From Clostridia bacterium (GTDB lineage: Bacteria > Bacillota > Clostridia > UBA1381), in the NCBI GenBank assembly GCA_017415105.1, contig JAFQJD010000030.1, forward strand, positions 33,039-97,038: a stretch of 64,000 nucleotides of DNA. Direction: 5' to 3'. Of the stretch, positions 26,641-34,233 are shown piece after piece. A program made the translations under genes and the position numbers. Below the pieces are notes generated by a model. That model had not been told where the DNA came from. It saw nothing but the letters and a program-made list of their open reading frames with translations, and did no database searches. How positions within the stretch are numbered: position 1 is the first letter of the stretch; each line of letters opens with the position of its first letter.

Positions 26641-27369
26641 TTATTTTCTTTTATAAGCTTTTTCGACGGCAATCTCTGTTGCTTTCTTTCCTTTTCGGGG
26701 GAACATTGTCGGGGTGTGTCGGACTTTTTTAACGATAATTATCTTGTGAGAAAGCTCTGTAAACGGAATTTCTGCTGTAAATATGCCCTCAACCTCACCT
26801 CCGAGCACTTCAATTGCCGGCAGTGCATCTGTAAGCTCCTCCTCTGCAAGAGGACCTTTGAGAGCAAGGAAATAACCGCCTTTTCTGACAAGTGGCAGAC
26901 ACCACTCCGAGAGAGTACGCATATTTGCTACTGCACGTGAGACGGCAGTGTCGTACATTTCACGGTGGTTTTTATCAAGTCCGGCATCCTCTGCACGTGA
27001 GTGCATAAATTCTATTCCGTCTTTAATTCCCATCTCATCAGCCGCATCACGCAAAAATGTGATACGTTTATTGAGCGAGTCTAAAAGAGTGAGATTGATT
27101 TTCGGTCTTGCACATTTAAGCACAAGCCCCGGAAATCCTGCACCTGTTCCGACATCTATAATGCTTTTGCCGACACGCTCTGTCAGAAGCGGTGTAAGGC
27201 TGTCAAGGAAATGCTTTGTAACAACCTCGTGTGGCTCTGTTATACGTGTGAGATTAACGGACTTATTTCTCTCAATCATTATGTTATAATATTTTATAAG
27301 CGCATCTGCGATTTGCGGAGTCATATCAACACCAAGCTTATCACAACCGTTTAAAATAAGTTCTTTCAT
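26641..27369 (-). CDS. rsmG: 16S rRNA (guanine527-N7)-methyltransferase
   Basis: SAM-dependent methyltransferase (GidB) modifying G527 of 16S rRNA. SAM-binding motif IDVGTGAGFPG at 71-81, with SVNLTRI and the AVANMRTLSEW segment typical of the family. 242 aa, normal. Last gene of the minus-strand operon DJ-1/cyclo-ligase/tatD/rsmG, starting 3 bases after tatD stops, and followed by a terminator and the noc-like gene. Confidence 0.95.
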   Translation of the reverse strand: MKELILNGCDKLGVDMTPQIADALIKYYNIMIERNKSVNLTRITEPHEVVTKHFLDSLTPLLTERVGKSIIDVGTGAGFPGLVLKCARPKINLTLLDSLNKRITFLRDAADEMGIKDGIEFMHSRAEDAGLDKNHREMYDTAVSRAVANMRTLSEWCLPLVRKGGYFLALKGPLAEEELTDALPAIEVLGGEVEGIFTAEIPFTELSHKIIIVKKVRHTPTMFPRKGKKATEIAVEKAYKRK

Positions 27370-27372
27370 CTT

Positions 27373-28143
27373 TTACTCCGTTATATTAAAAAGTCTTTTT
27401 CCGTTTTCTGCAGTAATTCTTTCAATTTCATCAGGCGTTATGCCGTGAAGTTCTGATAGCATATTTATTACCTCCGGCAGATATAATGATGAATTACGCT
27501 TGCCGCGGTATGGGGTAGGGGCAAGGTACGGTGAATCCGTTTCAATGAGCAATCTGTCAAGAGGCACTGCCTTTGCGGCTTCACGGGGTTTATTGGCATT
27601 TTTGAATGTAACTGTACCGCCAAACGCGATATACATTCCCATATCTGTTATTTCACGCACCATTTCCGCACTTCCGGAATAACAGTGAAATACCCCGCCA
27701 CATTCGTACACATTGTGTTCCTTTAAAATTGCAAGAGTATCGGCGTGTGCTTCGCGGTCGTGGATAATTACCGGCATATTTAGCTCACGTGCGAGGTCGA
27801 TTTGCTCACCAAGTATACGTTTTTGTTCAGACTTCGTTTCGGTAGTCCAGTGATAGTCAAGCCCGATTTCGCCAATTGCCTTAACTTTATGATGTTTTGT
27901 GTATTCTCTGATGTTATCAAGGTACCCGTCGTCAGCAGTAAGAACTGCTTCGGGATGAATACCCACCGCTGCATAAATGTACGGATATTTTTCGGCTAAT
28001 GCAAGAATATCGGGCATCTCATCAAGTGATGAGCAGGCGTTCATAATAAGTCCGATATTGTTTTCAGGCATACTCTCTAAAAGCTCGTCACGGTCAGAAT
28101 CAAACTGCTCGTCCGTATAATGTGCGTGTGTATCAAAAATCAT
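27373..28143 (-). CDS. TatD-family metal-dependent hydrolase
   Basis: TIM-barrel metallohydrolase (256 aa), possibly a 3'-5' DNase as shown for some TatD proteins. Metal and catalytic motifs: FDTHAHYTD at the start, GIHPEAV, EIGLDYHW, HDREAH, FHCYSGS and ETDSPYLAPTPYRGKRN. Its start overlaps the cyclo-ligase 3' end by 11 bases, indicating translational coupling. Confidence 0.92.
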   Translation of the reverse strand: MIFDTHAHYTDEQFDSDRDELLESMPENNIGLIMNACSSLDEMPDILALAEKYPYIYAAVGIHPEAVLTADDGYLDNIREYTKHHKVKAIGEIGLDYHWTTETKSEQKRILGEQIDLARELNMPVIIHDREAHADTLAILKEHNVYECGGVFHCYSGSAEMVREITDMGMYIAFGGTVTFKNANKPREAAKAVPLDRLLIETDSPYLAPTPYRGKRNSSLYLPEVINMLSELHGITPDEIERITAENGKRLFNITE

Positions 28144-28690
28144 TATATATCCTCTTTTCGGTAATTATCATATCCATTTTTATGTCGTGTTCTGACACAG
28201 GAATAGTATAGCATATCTGAAAATCGTATCCGATACCAATTTTTACTCCTTTAAACTTCTCAAGGAATCTGTCGTAATAACCCTTACCAAAACCAAGCCG
28301 TTCACCGGTTTTACTAAAAGCAATTCCCGGAATGAGTGCCACATCTATAGTGTCGGTGGGGACAGATATAGTTTCTTTCGGTTCATATATTCCGTATGCA
28401 CCTTTTTCTAAGCTATCAAGCGATTTAATGCGTGATGGCGTGATTGTGAAAGTGTCTGTGTCACTGACAGGGACGCATATTTCTTTTTTTGCGTTTATTA
28501 GTTTTTCGATGAGCTTAAAAGTATCAGGTTCTTTAAATGCAGATAGATAAACCATTATATGCGTTGCATTTTCTATGCAGGGTAAGTTCAAAAGAGCATC
28601 TGAAATAGCATAAGAGGCATCCTTTATAAATTCAGGCGAAAGGGAACGGCGTTCTGCTTTTTTTGCCTCGCGTAATTCGTTTTTATTCAT
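28133..28690 (-). CDS. 5-formyltetrahydrofolate cyclo-ligase
   Basis: Converts 5-formyl-THF to 5,10-methenyl-THF using ATP. The basic N-terminus (MNKNELREAKKAERR) and the ATP/folate motif GFGKGYYDRFLEKF (near 133) with IGIGYDFQ are diagnostic. 185 aa, normal. Overlaps both neighbours (8 bases with the DJ-1 gene, 11 with tatD). Together with fhs at 30728 it forms part of the folate one-carbon set in this window. Confidence 0.93.
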   Translation of the reverse strand: MNKNELREAKKAERRSLSPEFIKDASYAISDALLNLPCIENATHIMVYLSAFKEPDTFKLIEKLINAKKEICVPVSDTDTFTITPSRIKSLDSLEKGAYGIYEPKETISVPTDTIDVALIPGIAFSKTGERLGFGKGYYDRFLEKFKGVKIGIGYDFQICYTIPVSEHDIKMDMIITEKRIYNDF

Positions 28691-29222
28691 ATTGCATATC
28701 TTTCTTTAAAGTTGATGCAGTTTTTTCATCCTTAAGTGTTTCTAAAAGCATAAATCCGAAATCTGCTGCGGCACCGGGGCCTTTTCCGGTTATTATAAGC
28801 CCGTCACGTACTGCTTTTTCACCTGTCATTTCTGCATCATAGCAAAATTCTTCAAAGCCGGGGTAGCACGTTGCCTTTTTGCCCATAAGGAGCATCTTTT
28901 TGCCTAAAATTGATGGCGATGCACAGATTGCGGCGATAAATTTGTTATATGCAACTGCATGATTTATAACTGCGTGAACCTCGTTTGATGCATCTAAAAG
29001 CCCGTGACCTGCACCGCCGGGGAGAATGACCATTTCCATACTGTCAAGGTCAACTTCATTTATCATTATATCAGCACAAACCTCAACACCGTGTGCACCA
29101 CGTACTGACTTTGTTTGCATAATTGATGCTGTTTTAGTGTCAACACCGCCACGTCTTAAGATATCCAACGGCTCGATTGCTTCAATCTCCTCAAAGCCGT
29201 CTGCTAAAATCATATATACCAT
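28683..29222 (-). CDS. DJ-1/PfpI-family protein
   Basis: 179-aa flavodoxin-like protein. The start MVYMILADGFEEIEA is typical of the YajL/ThiJ subgroup, with the family Glu in GFEEIEA, PGGAGHG, and the reactive Cys100 in AAICASPSILG. The start is set at 29222, where GGAAGG lies 10 bases upstream. The longer frame begins inside the promoter. Proposed roles in the family are protein or nucleotide deglycation and redox stress protection. First gene of a four-gene operon. Confidence 0.88.
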   Translation of the reverse strand: MVYMILADGFEEIEAIEPLDILRRGGVDTKTASIMQTKSVRGAHGVEVCADIMINEVDLDSMEMVILPGGAGHGLLDASNEVHAVINHAVAYNKFIAAICASPSILGKKMLLMGKKATCYPGFEEFCYDAEMTGEKAVRDGLIITGKGPGAAADFGFMLLETLKDEKTASTLKKDMQYE

Positions 29223-29253
29223 ATCAGTAATTCCTTCCTGTTTTCTGATTATA

Positions 29254-29282
29254 ATTATACCATAAAAAACTGTACTTGTCAT
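29254..29282 (-). promoter_or_regulatory. promoter of DJ-1/cyclo-ligase/tatD/rsmG operon
   Basis: Minus strand ATGACA, 17-bp spacer, TATAAT with TGG just before it. Confidence 0.7.
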
Positions 29283-29320
29283 CTTATTTTAAAAAAATTT
29301 AATTTTTTTTTAATTTACTA

Positions 29321-29349
29321 TGTACAAACGGGAAAAAGTATGATATAAT
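29321..29349 (+). promoter_or_regulatory. distal promoter candidate upstream of rsmD
   Basis: TGTACA, 17-bp spacer, TATAAT. It would give a leader of about 165 nt before rsmD. I see no gene or clear structure in that leader, which is AT-rich. Confidence 0.45.
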
Positions 29350-29475
29350 ACGTTTACTGTATTTTAGAATATATTGGTGAATTCTGTCAAAGTGTAAGAA
29401 TTATGCAACAGTATTACGTTAAATTTACCGGAACGTGATATTTTTGTGTTTTTTGTTTAAAATTAAAAACAGGTC

Positions 29476-29504
29476 TTGACCTTTTACAGATTTTAGGTTA
29501 CAAT
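29476..29504 (+). promoter_or_regulatory. proximal promoter of rsmD
   Basis: TTGACC, 17-bp spacer, TACAAT, ending 18 bases before the rsmD ATG, with the GATAGGGAG ribosome site between them. Confidence 0.65.
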
Positions 29505-29522
29505 GATAGGGAGTAACAGTCA

Positions 29523-30068
29523 ATGCGTATTATTTCCGGCTCAAGACGAGGGCATAAGTTACACGAGTTTGAAGGGTATGATGTAAGACCGACAACTGAC
29601 AGAGTCAAGGAGTCAATCTTTAATCTTATACAGAACGATGTAGCAGGGGCACGGGTTCTTGATATGTTTGCAGGAACAGGTGCACTGTCATTTGAAGCTA
29701 TCTCACGCGGTGCGGAATATGCAGTTCTTCTCGATTCTGACAAACGGTCGGTTGAGCTTATTAAGAAAAATATGCGTGAGTTGAGATTTGAGGATTTGTG
29801 TGAGGTAAGAGAAACTTCGTGTTTTGATTATGTAAAGAGTTGCAGTCAGAAATTTGACATCATATTCCTTGACCCACCGTATAATAAAGGCTATATAGAG
29901 CCTGCACTGACAGCAATTTCAGAATACGGACTGCTTAATGAGTCTGCAATAGTGCTTCTTGAAAGCGATAATACAGACTTTAAGAATGAATTCCCGGGAC
30001 TTACAATGGAAAAACAGCGACGTTACGGCAGAACATTTGTTACTGTTTACAGGCGTGAAGAGAGTTAG
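29523..30068 (+). CDS. rsmD: 16S rRNA (guanine966-N2)-methyltransferase
   Basis: 181-aa RsmD. The start MRIISGSRRGHKL, RPTTDRVKESIFN, the SAM motif LDMFAGTGALSFEA and the catalytic DPPYNKGY (near 117) identify it. It is commonly followed by coaD in Firmicutes. Here the next gene is instead a small coiled-coil protein often found in that neighbourhood, and coaD is missing. Confidence 0.94.
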   Translation: MRIISGSRRGHKLHEFEGYDVRPTTDRVKESIFNLIQNDVAGARVLDMFAGTGALSFEAISRGAEYAVLLDSDKRSVELIKKNMRELRFEDLCEVRETSCFDYVKSCSQKFDIIFLDPPYNKGYIEPALTAISEYGLLNESAIVLLESDNTDFKNEFPGLTMEKQRRYGRTFVTVYRREES

Positions 30069-30187
30069 CCATTGAGGCTCTAAAATTGATTTAGCGGGAC
30101 TTGTTCCCTCTGATATATTATAATAAAAGACCATTATAAGCACACGAGTGCTTGGAAAAATTATCTATTGAAAGGATGTTACAAGAG

Positions 30188-30643
30188 ATGGACATGGATA
30201 TGGACATAATGGAAATCATCGACATGATGGAGGAAACCATTACAAAGGCGTCATCGGTACCGCTCACAGGCAAGATCATGATGGACAAGGATGAGCTTCT
30301 TGACTTTTTGCAGGAAATGAGACTCGTTTATCCTGAAGAGCTTAAAGAAGCGAAGTGGGTTAAGACAGAAAGACAGAGAATTCTTGATGAAGCAGAAGAA
30401 AGAGCTGACGCTATAAAGAAATCAGCCGAGGAAACTCAGGAAAGACTTGTTGATGAGCATGAAGTTACAAGACAGGCTTATGAGAAGGCTGAAGCTATCA
30501 GAGACATGTCTGAAAGAGATGCAAGAGAAATCAAGATGGATACAGACAGATACGTTGATGAAATTCTTGCAGATGTTGAGCACAGACTTGACTTGCTTTT
30601 AAGAAAAGTACGTGAAGACAGAGAAGAGCATATGAACAACTGA
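30188..30643 (+). CDS. conserved coiled-coil protein next to rsmD
   Basis: 151-aa mostly helical protein with a hydrophobic N-terminal region (MDIMEIIDMMEETITKA, VPLTGKIMMDKDELLDFL) followed by a charged coiled coil (about 55-145). Similar Firmicutes proteins beside rsmD/coaD are often labelled ATPase, or compared to DivIVA or the ATP-synthase b subunit, without proof. The start at 30188 is chosen because AAAGGA lies 11 bases upstream. The TTG at 30152 has no ribosome site. No P-loop is present, so an ATPase label is unsupported. Confidence 0.75.
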   Translation: MDMDMDIMEIIDMMEETITKASSVPLTGKIMMDKDELLDFLQEMRLVYPEELKEAKWVKTERQRILDEAEERADAIKKSAEETQERLVDEHEVTRQAYEKAEAIRDMSERDAREIKMDTDRYVDEILADVEHRLDLLLRKVREDREEHMNN

Positions 30644-30727
30644 TTTTAAGTTAAATATATAAGGGCTGGATGATAAATTTTGTTCAGCTCTATTTGACTT
30701 TTAAGTCACAATAAGGGGGAAAAGAAA

Positions 30728-32398
30728 ATGTTATCAGATATCGAAATTGCACAGCGTGCCGAAATGCTTCACATCCGTGACATCGCCGCAAAAACGGGAA
30801 TAGTTGAGGATGACCTTGAATACTACGGTAAATACAAGGCAAAGCTTTCAAGTGAGGCGATAAAGAAAGCTGAAAAGAATGAAAACGGTAAGCTTATATT
30901 GGTTACTGCAATCAATCCGACACCGGCAGGTGAGGGAAAAACAACCGTAACAATCGGTCTTGGTGATGCTATGACGCGTATGGGTAAGAAAACCTTTATA
31001 GCATTGCGTGAGCCGTCACTCGGCCCTGTTATGGGCGTTAAGGGTGGTGCTGCAGGCGGTGGTTATGCCCAGATAGTACCGATGGAGGATATAAACCTTC
31101 ACTTTACAGGCGATATGCACGCAATTACTGCGGCAAATAACCTGCTTTCTGCTATGATAGACAATCATATCCAGAAAGGTAACCTTTTAAATATTGATGT
31201 TACAAACATTGTATGGAAGCGTTGTCTTGATATGAATGACCGTGCACTTCGTAATGTTGTAATCGGTATGGGCGGCAAGATTAACGGCATCCCACGCCAG
31301 GATTCGTTTATGATAACTGTTGCATCAGAGGTTATGGCAATACTCTGCCTTGCAAACGATGTTGAGGACCTTAAAAAGAGACTTGGTGACATAATTGTAG
31401 CATATAAGTATACAGGCGAGCCTGTTTATGCAAAGGATATAAAAGCAGAGGGTGCAATGGCGGCACTCTTAAAGGATGCAATAAAGCCGAATATTGTCCA
31501 GACACTTGAGCATACACCTTGCTTTGTTCACGGTGGTCCGTTTGCGAACATCGCACACGGCTGTAACAGTGTTCAGGCTACAAAGCTTGCGGTTAAGCTT
31601 GGTGACTATGCAATCACAGAAGCAGGCTTTGGTGCAGACCTTGGTGCTGAAAAGTTTATGGACATCAAGTGCCGTATGTCGGGACTTCGCCCTGATGCGG
31701 TTGTTATAGTTGCAACTGTAAAGGCACTCAAATACAACGGCGGCGTCGCAAAAGATGACTTAAAGGAAGAAAACCTTGACGCACTTTCAAAGGGTATAGT
31801 AAACCTCGAAAAGCACATTGAAAATATGCAGAGATTCGGCACACCTGTCGTTGTTGCACTTAACCGTTTTGCAACAGATACTGATAGAGAGCTTAAGACA
31901 GTAATCGACAGATGCGGTGCATACGGTGTTAAATGTGCACTTTGCGAAGTATTCGCCAAAGGCGGCGAGGGCGGTATTGAGCTTGCAGAGTATGTTGTTG
32001 ATGCAATAGCTAATAAGCCTGCAACATACACACCAGTTTACGATGTGGAAAGCACAATCGAGGATAAGGTAAAAGCAATCGTTACAAAGATTTACGGCGG
32101 TAACGGTGTTGTATTCTCAAATAAAGCCAAGAAAGAAATCAAAAAGCTTGCAGAACTCGGTCTTGACAAGAAGCCTGTATGTATAGCAAAAACACAGTAT
32201 TCACTTTCTGACAATCCGGCACTTTTAGGTCGTCCGCAAGACTTTGATGTAGAGATAAAAACTATCCGTATCTCAAACGGTGCAGGCTTTATAGTAGCCG
32301 AAGCCGGAGATATAATGACAATGCCGGGACTTCCGAAAGTTCCTGCGGCAGAGAACATCGACATAAACAGCGACGGAATAATTTCGGGGTTGTTCTGA
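30728..32398 (+). CDS. fhs: formate-tetrahydrofolate ligase
   Basis: ATP-dependent formation of 10-formyl-THF from formate and THF (556 aa, normal for FTHFS). ATP site TPAGEGKTT at about 68-76, then [26 protein letters not shown] conserved text (here split: [20 protein letters not shown]), FTGDMHAIT and [13 protein letters not shown] near the end. It serves purine synthesis or reductive one-carbon flow. No acetogenesis genes are seen here. Its TGA overlaps the tsaE ATG by one base. Confidence 0.96.
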   Translation: MLSDIEIAQRAEMLHIRDIAAKTGIVEDDLEYYGKYKAKLSSEAIKKAEKNENGKLILVTAINPTPAGEGKTTVTIGLGDAMTRMGKKTFIALREPSLGPVMGVKGGAAGGGYAQIVPMEDINLHFTGDMHAITAANNLLSAMIDNHIQKGNLLNIDVTNIVWKRCLDMNDRALRNVVIGMGGKINGIPRQDSFMITVASEVMAILCLANDVEDLKKRLGDIIVAYKYTGEPVYAKDIKAEGAMAALLKDAIKPNIVQTLEHTPCFVHGGPFANIAHGCNSVQATKLAVKLGDYAITEAGFGADLGAEKFMDIKCRMSGLRPDAVVIVATVKALKYNGGVAKDDLKEENLDALSKGIVNLEKHIENMQRFGTPVVVALNRFATDTDRELKTVIDRCGAYGVKCALCEVFAKGGEGGIELAEYVVDAIANKPATYTPVYDVESTIEDKVKAIVTKIYGGNGVVFSNKAKKEIKKLAELGLDKKPVCIAKTQYSLSDNPALLGRPQDFDVEIKTIRISNGAGFIVAEAGDIMTMPGLPKVPAAENIDINSDGIISGLF

Positions 32399-32835
32399 TG
32401 CAGGTATTTGAATCATACTCATACGAGGATACCCATAAAATTGCAGACGAAATCGCAAAAAACCTCACGGGTGGCGAGTTTATTGCAATGTACGGTGACC
32501 TTGGTGCAGGCAAAACTGCGTTTGTACAGGGACTTGCAAAGTCTTTGGGAATTGAAAATCACATAACAAGCCCTACATTTACAATCGTAAACGAATACGA
32601 GGGCAGATTGCCACTCTACCATTTTGATGTCTACAGAATTGCAGATCCTGACGAGATGTACGAAATCGGATACGAGGAGTATGTGGATAGTGACGGTGTC
32701 TGTATCGTTGAGTGGGCAGAACTTATAGAAGACCTTTTTCCAAATGATTATTATAAAATAACAATCCTCAAGGATGAAGAAAAAGGCTTTGACTACAGAA
32801 AGATTATCTTTGAAGAAAGCGGGGAAGATAAATGA
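32398..32835 (+). CDS. tsaE: tRNA t6A biosynthesis ATPase TsaE
   Basis: 145-aa ATPase helping TsaB/TsaD make N6-threonylcarbamoyladenosine in tRNA. P-loop GDLGAGKTAF at 33-42, the SPTFTIVNEYEG segment, YHFDVYRI and VEWAE motifs are diagnostic. Translationally coupled to fhs (TGATG) and to tsaB (4-base overlap). Confidence 0.95.
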   Translation: MQVFESYSYEDTHKIADEIAKNLTGGEFIAMYGDLGAGKTAFVQGLAKSLGIENHITSPTFTIVNEYEGRLPLYHFDVYRIADPDEMYEIGYEEYVDSDGVCIVEWAELIEDLFPNDYYKITILKDEEKGFDYRKIIFEESGEDK

Positions 32836-33515
32836 AGATTCTTGCAATAGACACATCGTCTTTCCCTGCATCAGTTGCAATAGCAGATGACGGAATTCTT
32901 TTGGGAGAATATATCATCAGAAATCAGAGAAAACATTCGCAGAACATAATGATGATGACAGAACGTCTCTTTGATGATTTGGGAATGGATATTTCTGATA
33001 TTGATGTATTTGCTGTAACGTCAGGTCCGGGCTCATTTACGGGGCTGCGGATTGGTATATCAAGCGTGAGAGCATTCGCACAGGCAATGAAAAAGCCGGT
33101 TGCGGCAGTCAATACACTTGAGGCACTGGCATATAACTTTTCGTTTAGTGATACGGTTATTGTACCGATGCTTGATGCACGCCGTGATGAGGTTTTTACG
33201 GCTGCATATAGATTTAAGAACGGTACAGCAGAGGAAATCACACCACCGTGTGTTATGACAATAGATGAAATTTGTGAAACCTATAAAACCGGCAATGTTA
33301 TATTTACCGGTGATGGTGCAATAATCCATAAGGATGAGCTTTGCGGTTTTACACTTGCACCAATGAATCTGTCAGAAACACGTGCATCATCGCTTGCTCT
33401 TGCGGCGTATAAAAAAGCGGAGAAAAACGAGCTTTGTGATTATAATCATGTTTCACCCTTGTATTTAAGAAAATCGCAGGCGGAACGTGAATATGAGGGG
33501 AGAGAGAACAAATGA
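32832..33515 (+). CDS. tsaB: tRNA t6A biosynthesis protein TsaB
   Basis: 227-aa ASKHA-fold partner of TsaD. Motifs LAIDTSSFPASVAI at the start, SGPGSFTGLRIG near 63, and LDARRDEVFTA. Overlaps tsaE and rpiB by 4 bases each. RimI and TsaD, frequent next neighbours, are not here. tsaD must lie elsewhere. Confidence 0.94.
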   Translation: MKILAIDTSSFPASVAIADDGILLGEYIIRNQRKHSQNIMMMTERLFDDLGMDISDIDVFAVTSGPGSFTGLRIGISSVRAFAQAMKKPVAAVNTLEALAYNFSFSDTVIVPMLDARRDEVFTAAYRFKNGTAEEITPPCVMTIDEICETYKTGNVIFTGDGAIIHKDELCGFTLAPMNLSETRASSLALAAYKKAEKNELCDYNHVSPLYLRKSQAEREYEGRENK

Positions 33516-33952
33516 TAGCAATAGGCAGTGACCACGGCGGTTATGAATTAAAGGAACATATAAAAAAGCACCTTGAAGAGATAGGTGAAGAATACAAGGA
33601 CTACGGTGCTTATTCTGAAGAAAGCATTGACTATCCGGACTGTGCAAAACCTGTTTGTGAAGCTATTCAGAACGGAACAGCGGAAAAGGGAATCCTTATC
33701 TGCGGTACCGGTATTGGAATATCAATGGCGGCAAACAAGCATAAAGGCATTCGTGCAGCACTTTGCTCTGATGTATACAGTGCAAAGATGACAAAGGTGC
33801 ATAACAATGCAAATGTCATATGTCTTGGCGGCAGAGTAACCGGAAGAGAGCTTGCATTTATGATAGTGGATGCGTGGCTTACAGCCGAGTTTGAAGGCGG
33901 CAGACACGAAGCAAGAATAGCAAAAATACATAAAATAGAAGAGACGCAGTGA
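33512..33952 (+). CDS. rpiB: ribose-5-phosphate isomerase B
   Basis: Interconverts ribose 5- and ribulose 5-phosphate (146 aa). Motifs: MIAIGSDHGGYELKEHI, DYPDCAKPVC, and the catalytic Cys64 in ILICGTGIGISMAANK, followed by RAALC. It ends the fhs-tsaE-tsaB-rpiB operon. Its last codons and stop lie inside a terminator hairpin that has been duplicated by a mobile element inserted right behind it. Confidence 0.94.
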   Translation: MIAIGSDHGGYELKEHIKKHLEEIGEEYKDYGAYSEESIDYPDCAKPVCEAIQNGTAEKGILICGTGIGISMAANKHKGIRAALCSDVYSAKMTKVHNNANVICLGGRVTGRELAFMIVDAWLTAEFEGGRHEARIAKIHKIEETQ

Positions 33953-33961
33953 TGCGTCTCT
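33940..33961. repeat. 22-bp direct repeat, left copy (rpiB terminator stem)
   Basis: Palindromic hairpin sequence gagacgcagt-gatgcgtctc containing the rpiB stop codon, repeated exactly at 34205-34226. This left copy has lost the T-tract that made it a terminator. Confidence 0.88.
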
Positions 33962-34204
33962 CAGTGTGTCGACAAACTGTCGGCACACTGAGAGAGTTCG
34001 AAAAAGGAAGTTATATTTTGCCAAATTGAATTCGTCGGCGTACGCGGGTACGGTAGAGTTCAATTTGGCAGAAAGCAAGCAACCGCAAGGGAAACTTGAC
34101 GTTTCTCTTGCGGTTTTTCGTGGTTTTAGTTACAAAAGCTTATAAAACTGTCTTTGACATAATTTATGTTTTGCTTGCGGTAGGACGACTTTTTCGACAG
34201 TCTG
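33962..34204 (+). mobile_element. 243-bp MITE-like element, copy 1
   Basis: Bounded by exact 22-bp direct repeats of a terminator hairpin. It starts cagtgtgtcgaca and ends tttttcgacagtctg, so its ends form an imperfect inverted repeat CAG-N2-TGTCGA. Three strong internal hairpins: 33962-33990 (13-bp stem), 34019-34070 (12-bp outer stem) and 34081-34115 (15-bp stem followed by TTTTT). A homologue of identical length lies inverted at 44309-44551. Reading frames here are not genes. No transposase, so probably mobilised in trans. Confidence 0.85.
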
Positions 34205-34229
34205 AGAGACGCAGTGATGCGTCTCTTTT
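34205..34229. terminator. duplicated rpiB terminator, right copy
   Basis: Exact copy of 33940-33961 followed by TTTT. It lies between rpiB and the convergent GH106-like gene and can still terminate rpiB transcription after crossing the MITE. Confidence 0.75.
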
Positions 34230-34233
34230 GCTG

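Noticed and set aside
30152..30187. TTG start extending the coiled-coil gene upstream
   Set aside because: No ribosome site before it, while AAAGGA sits properly before the ATG at 30188.
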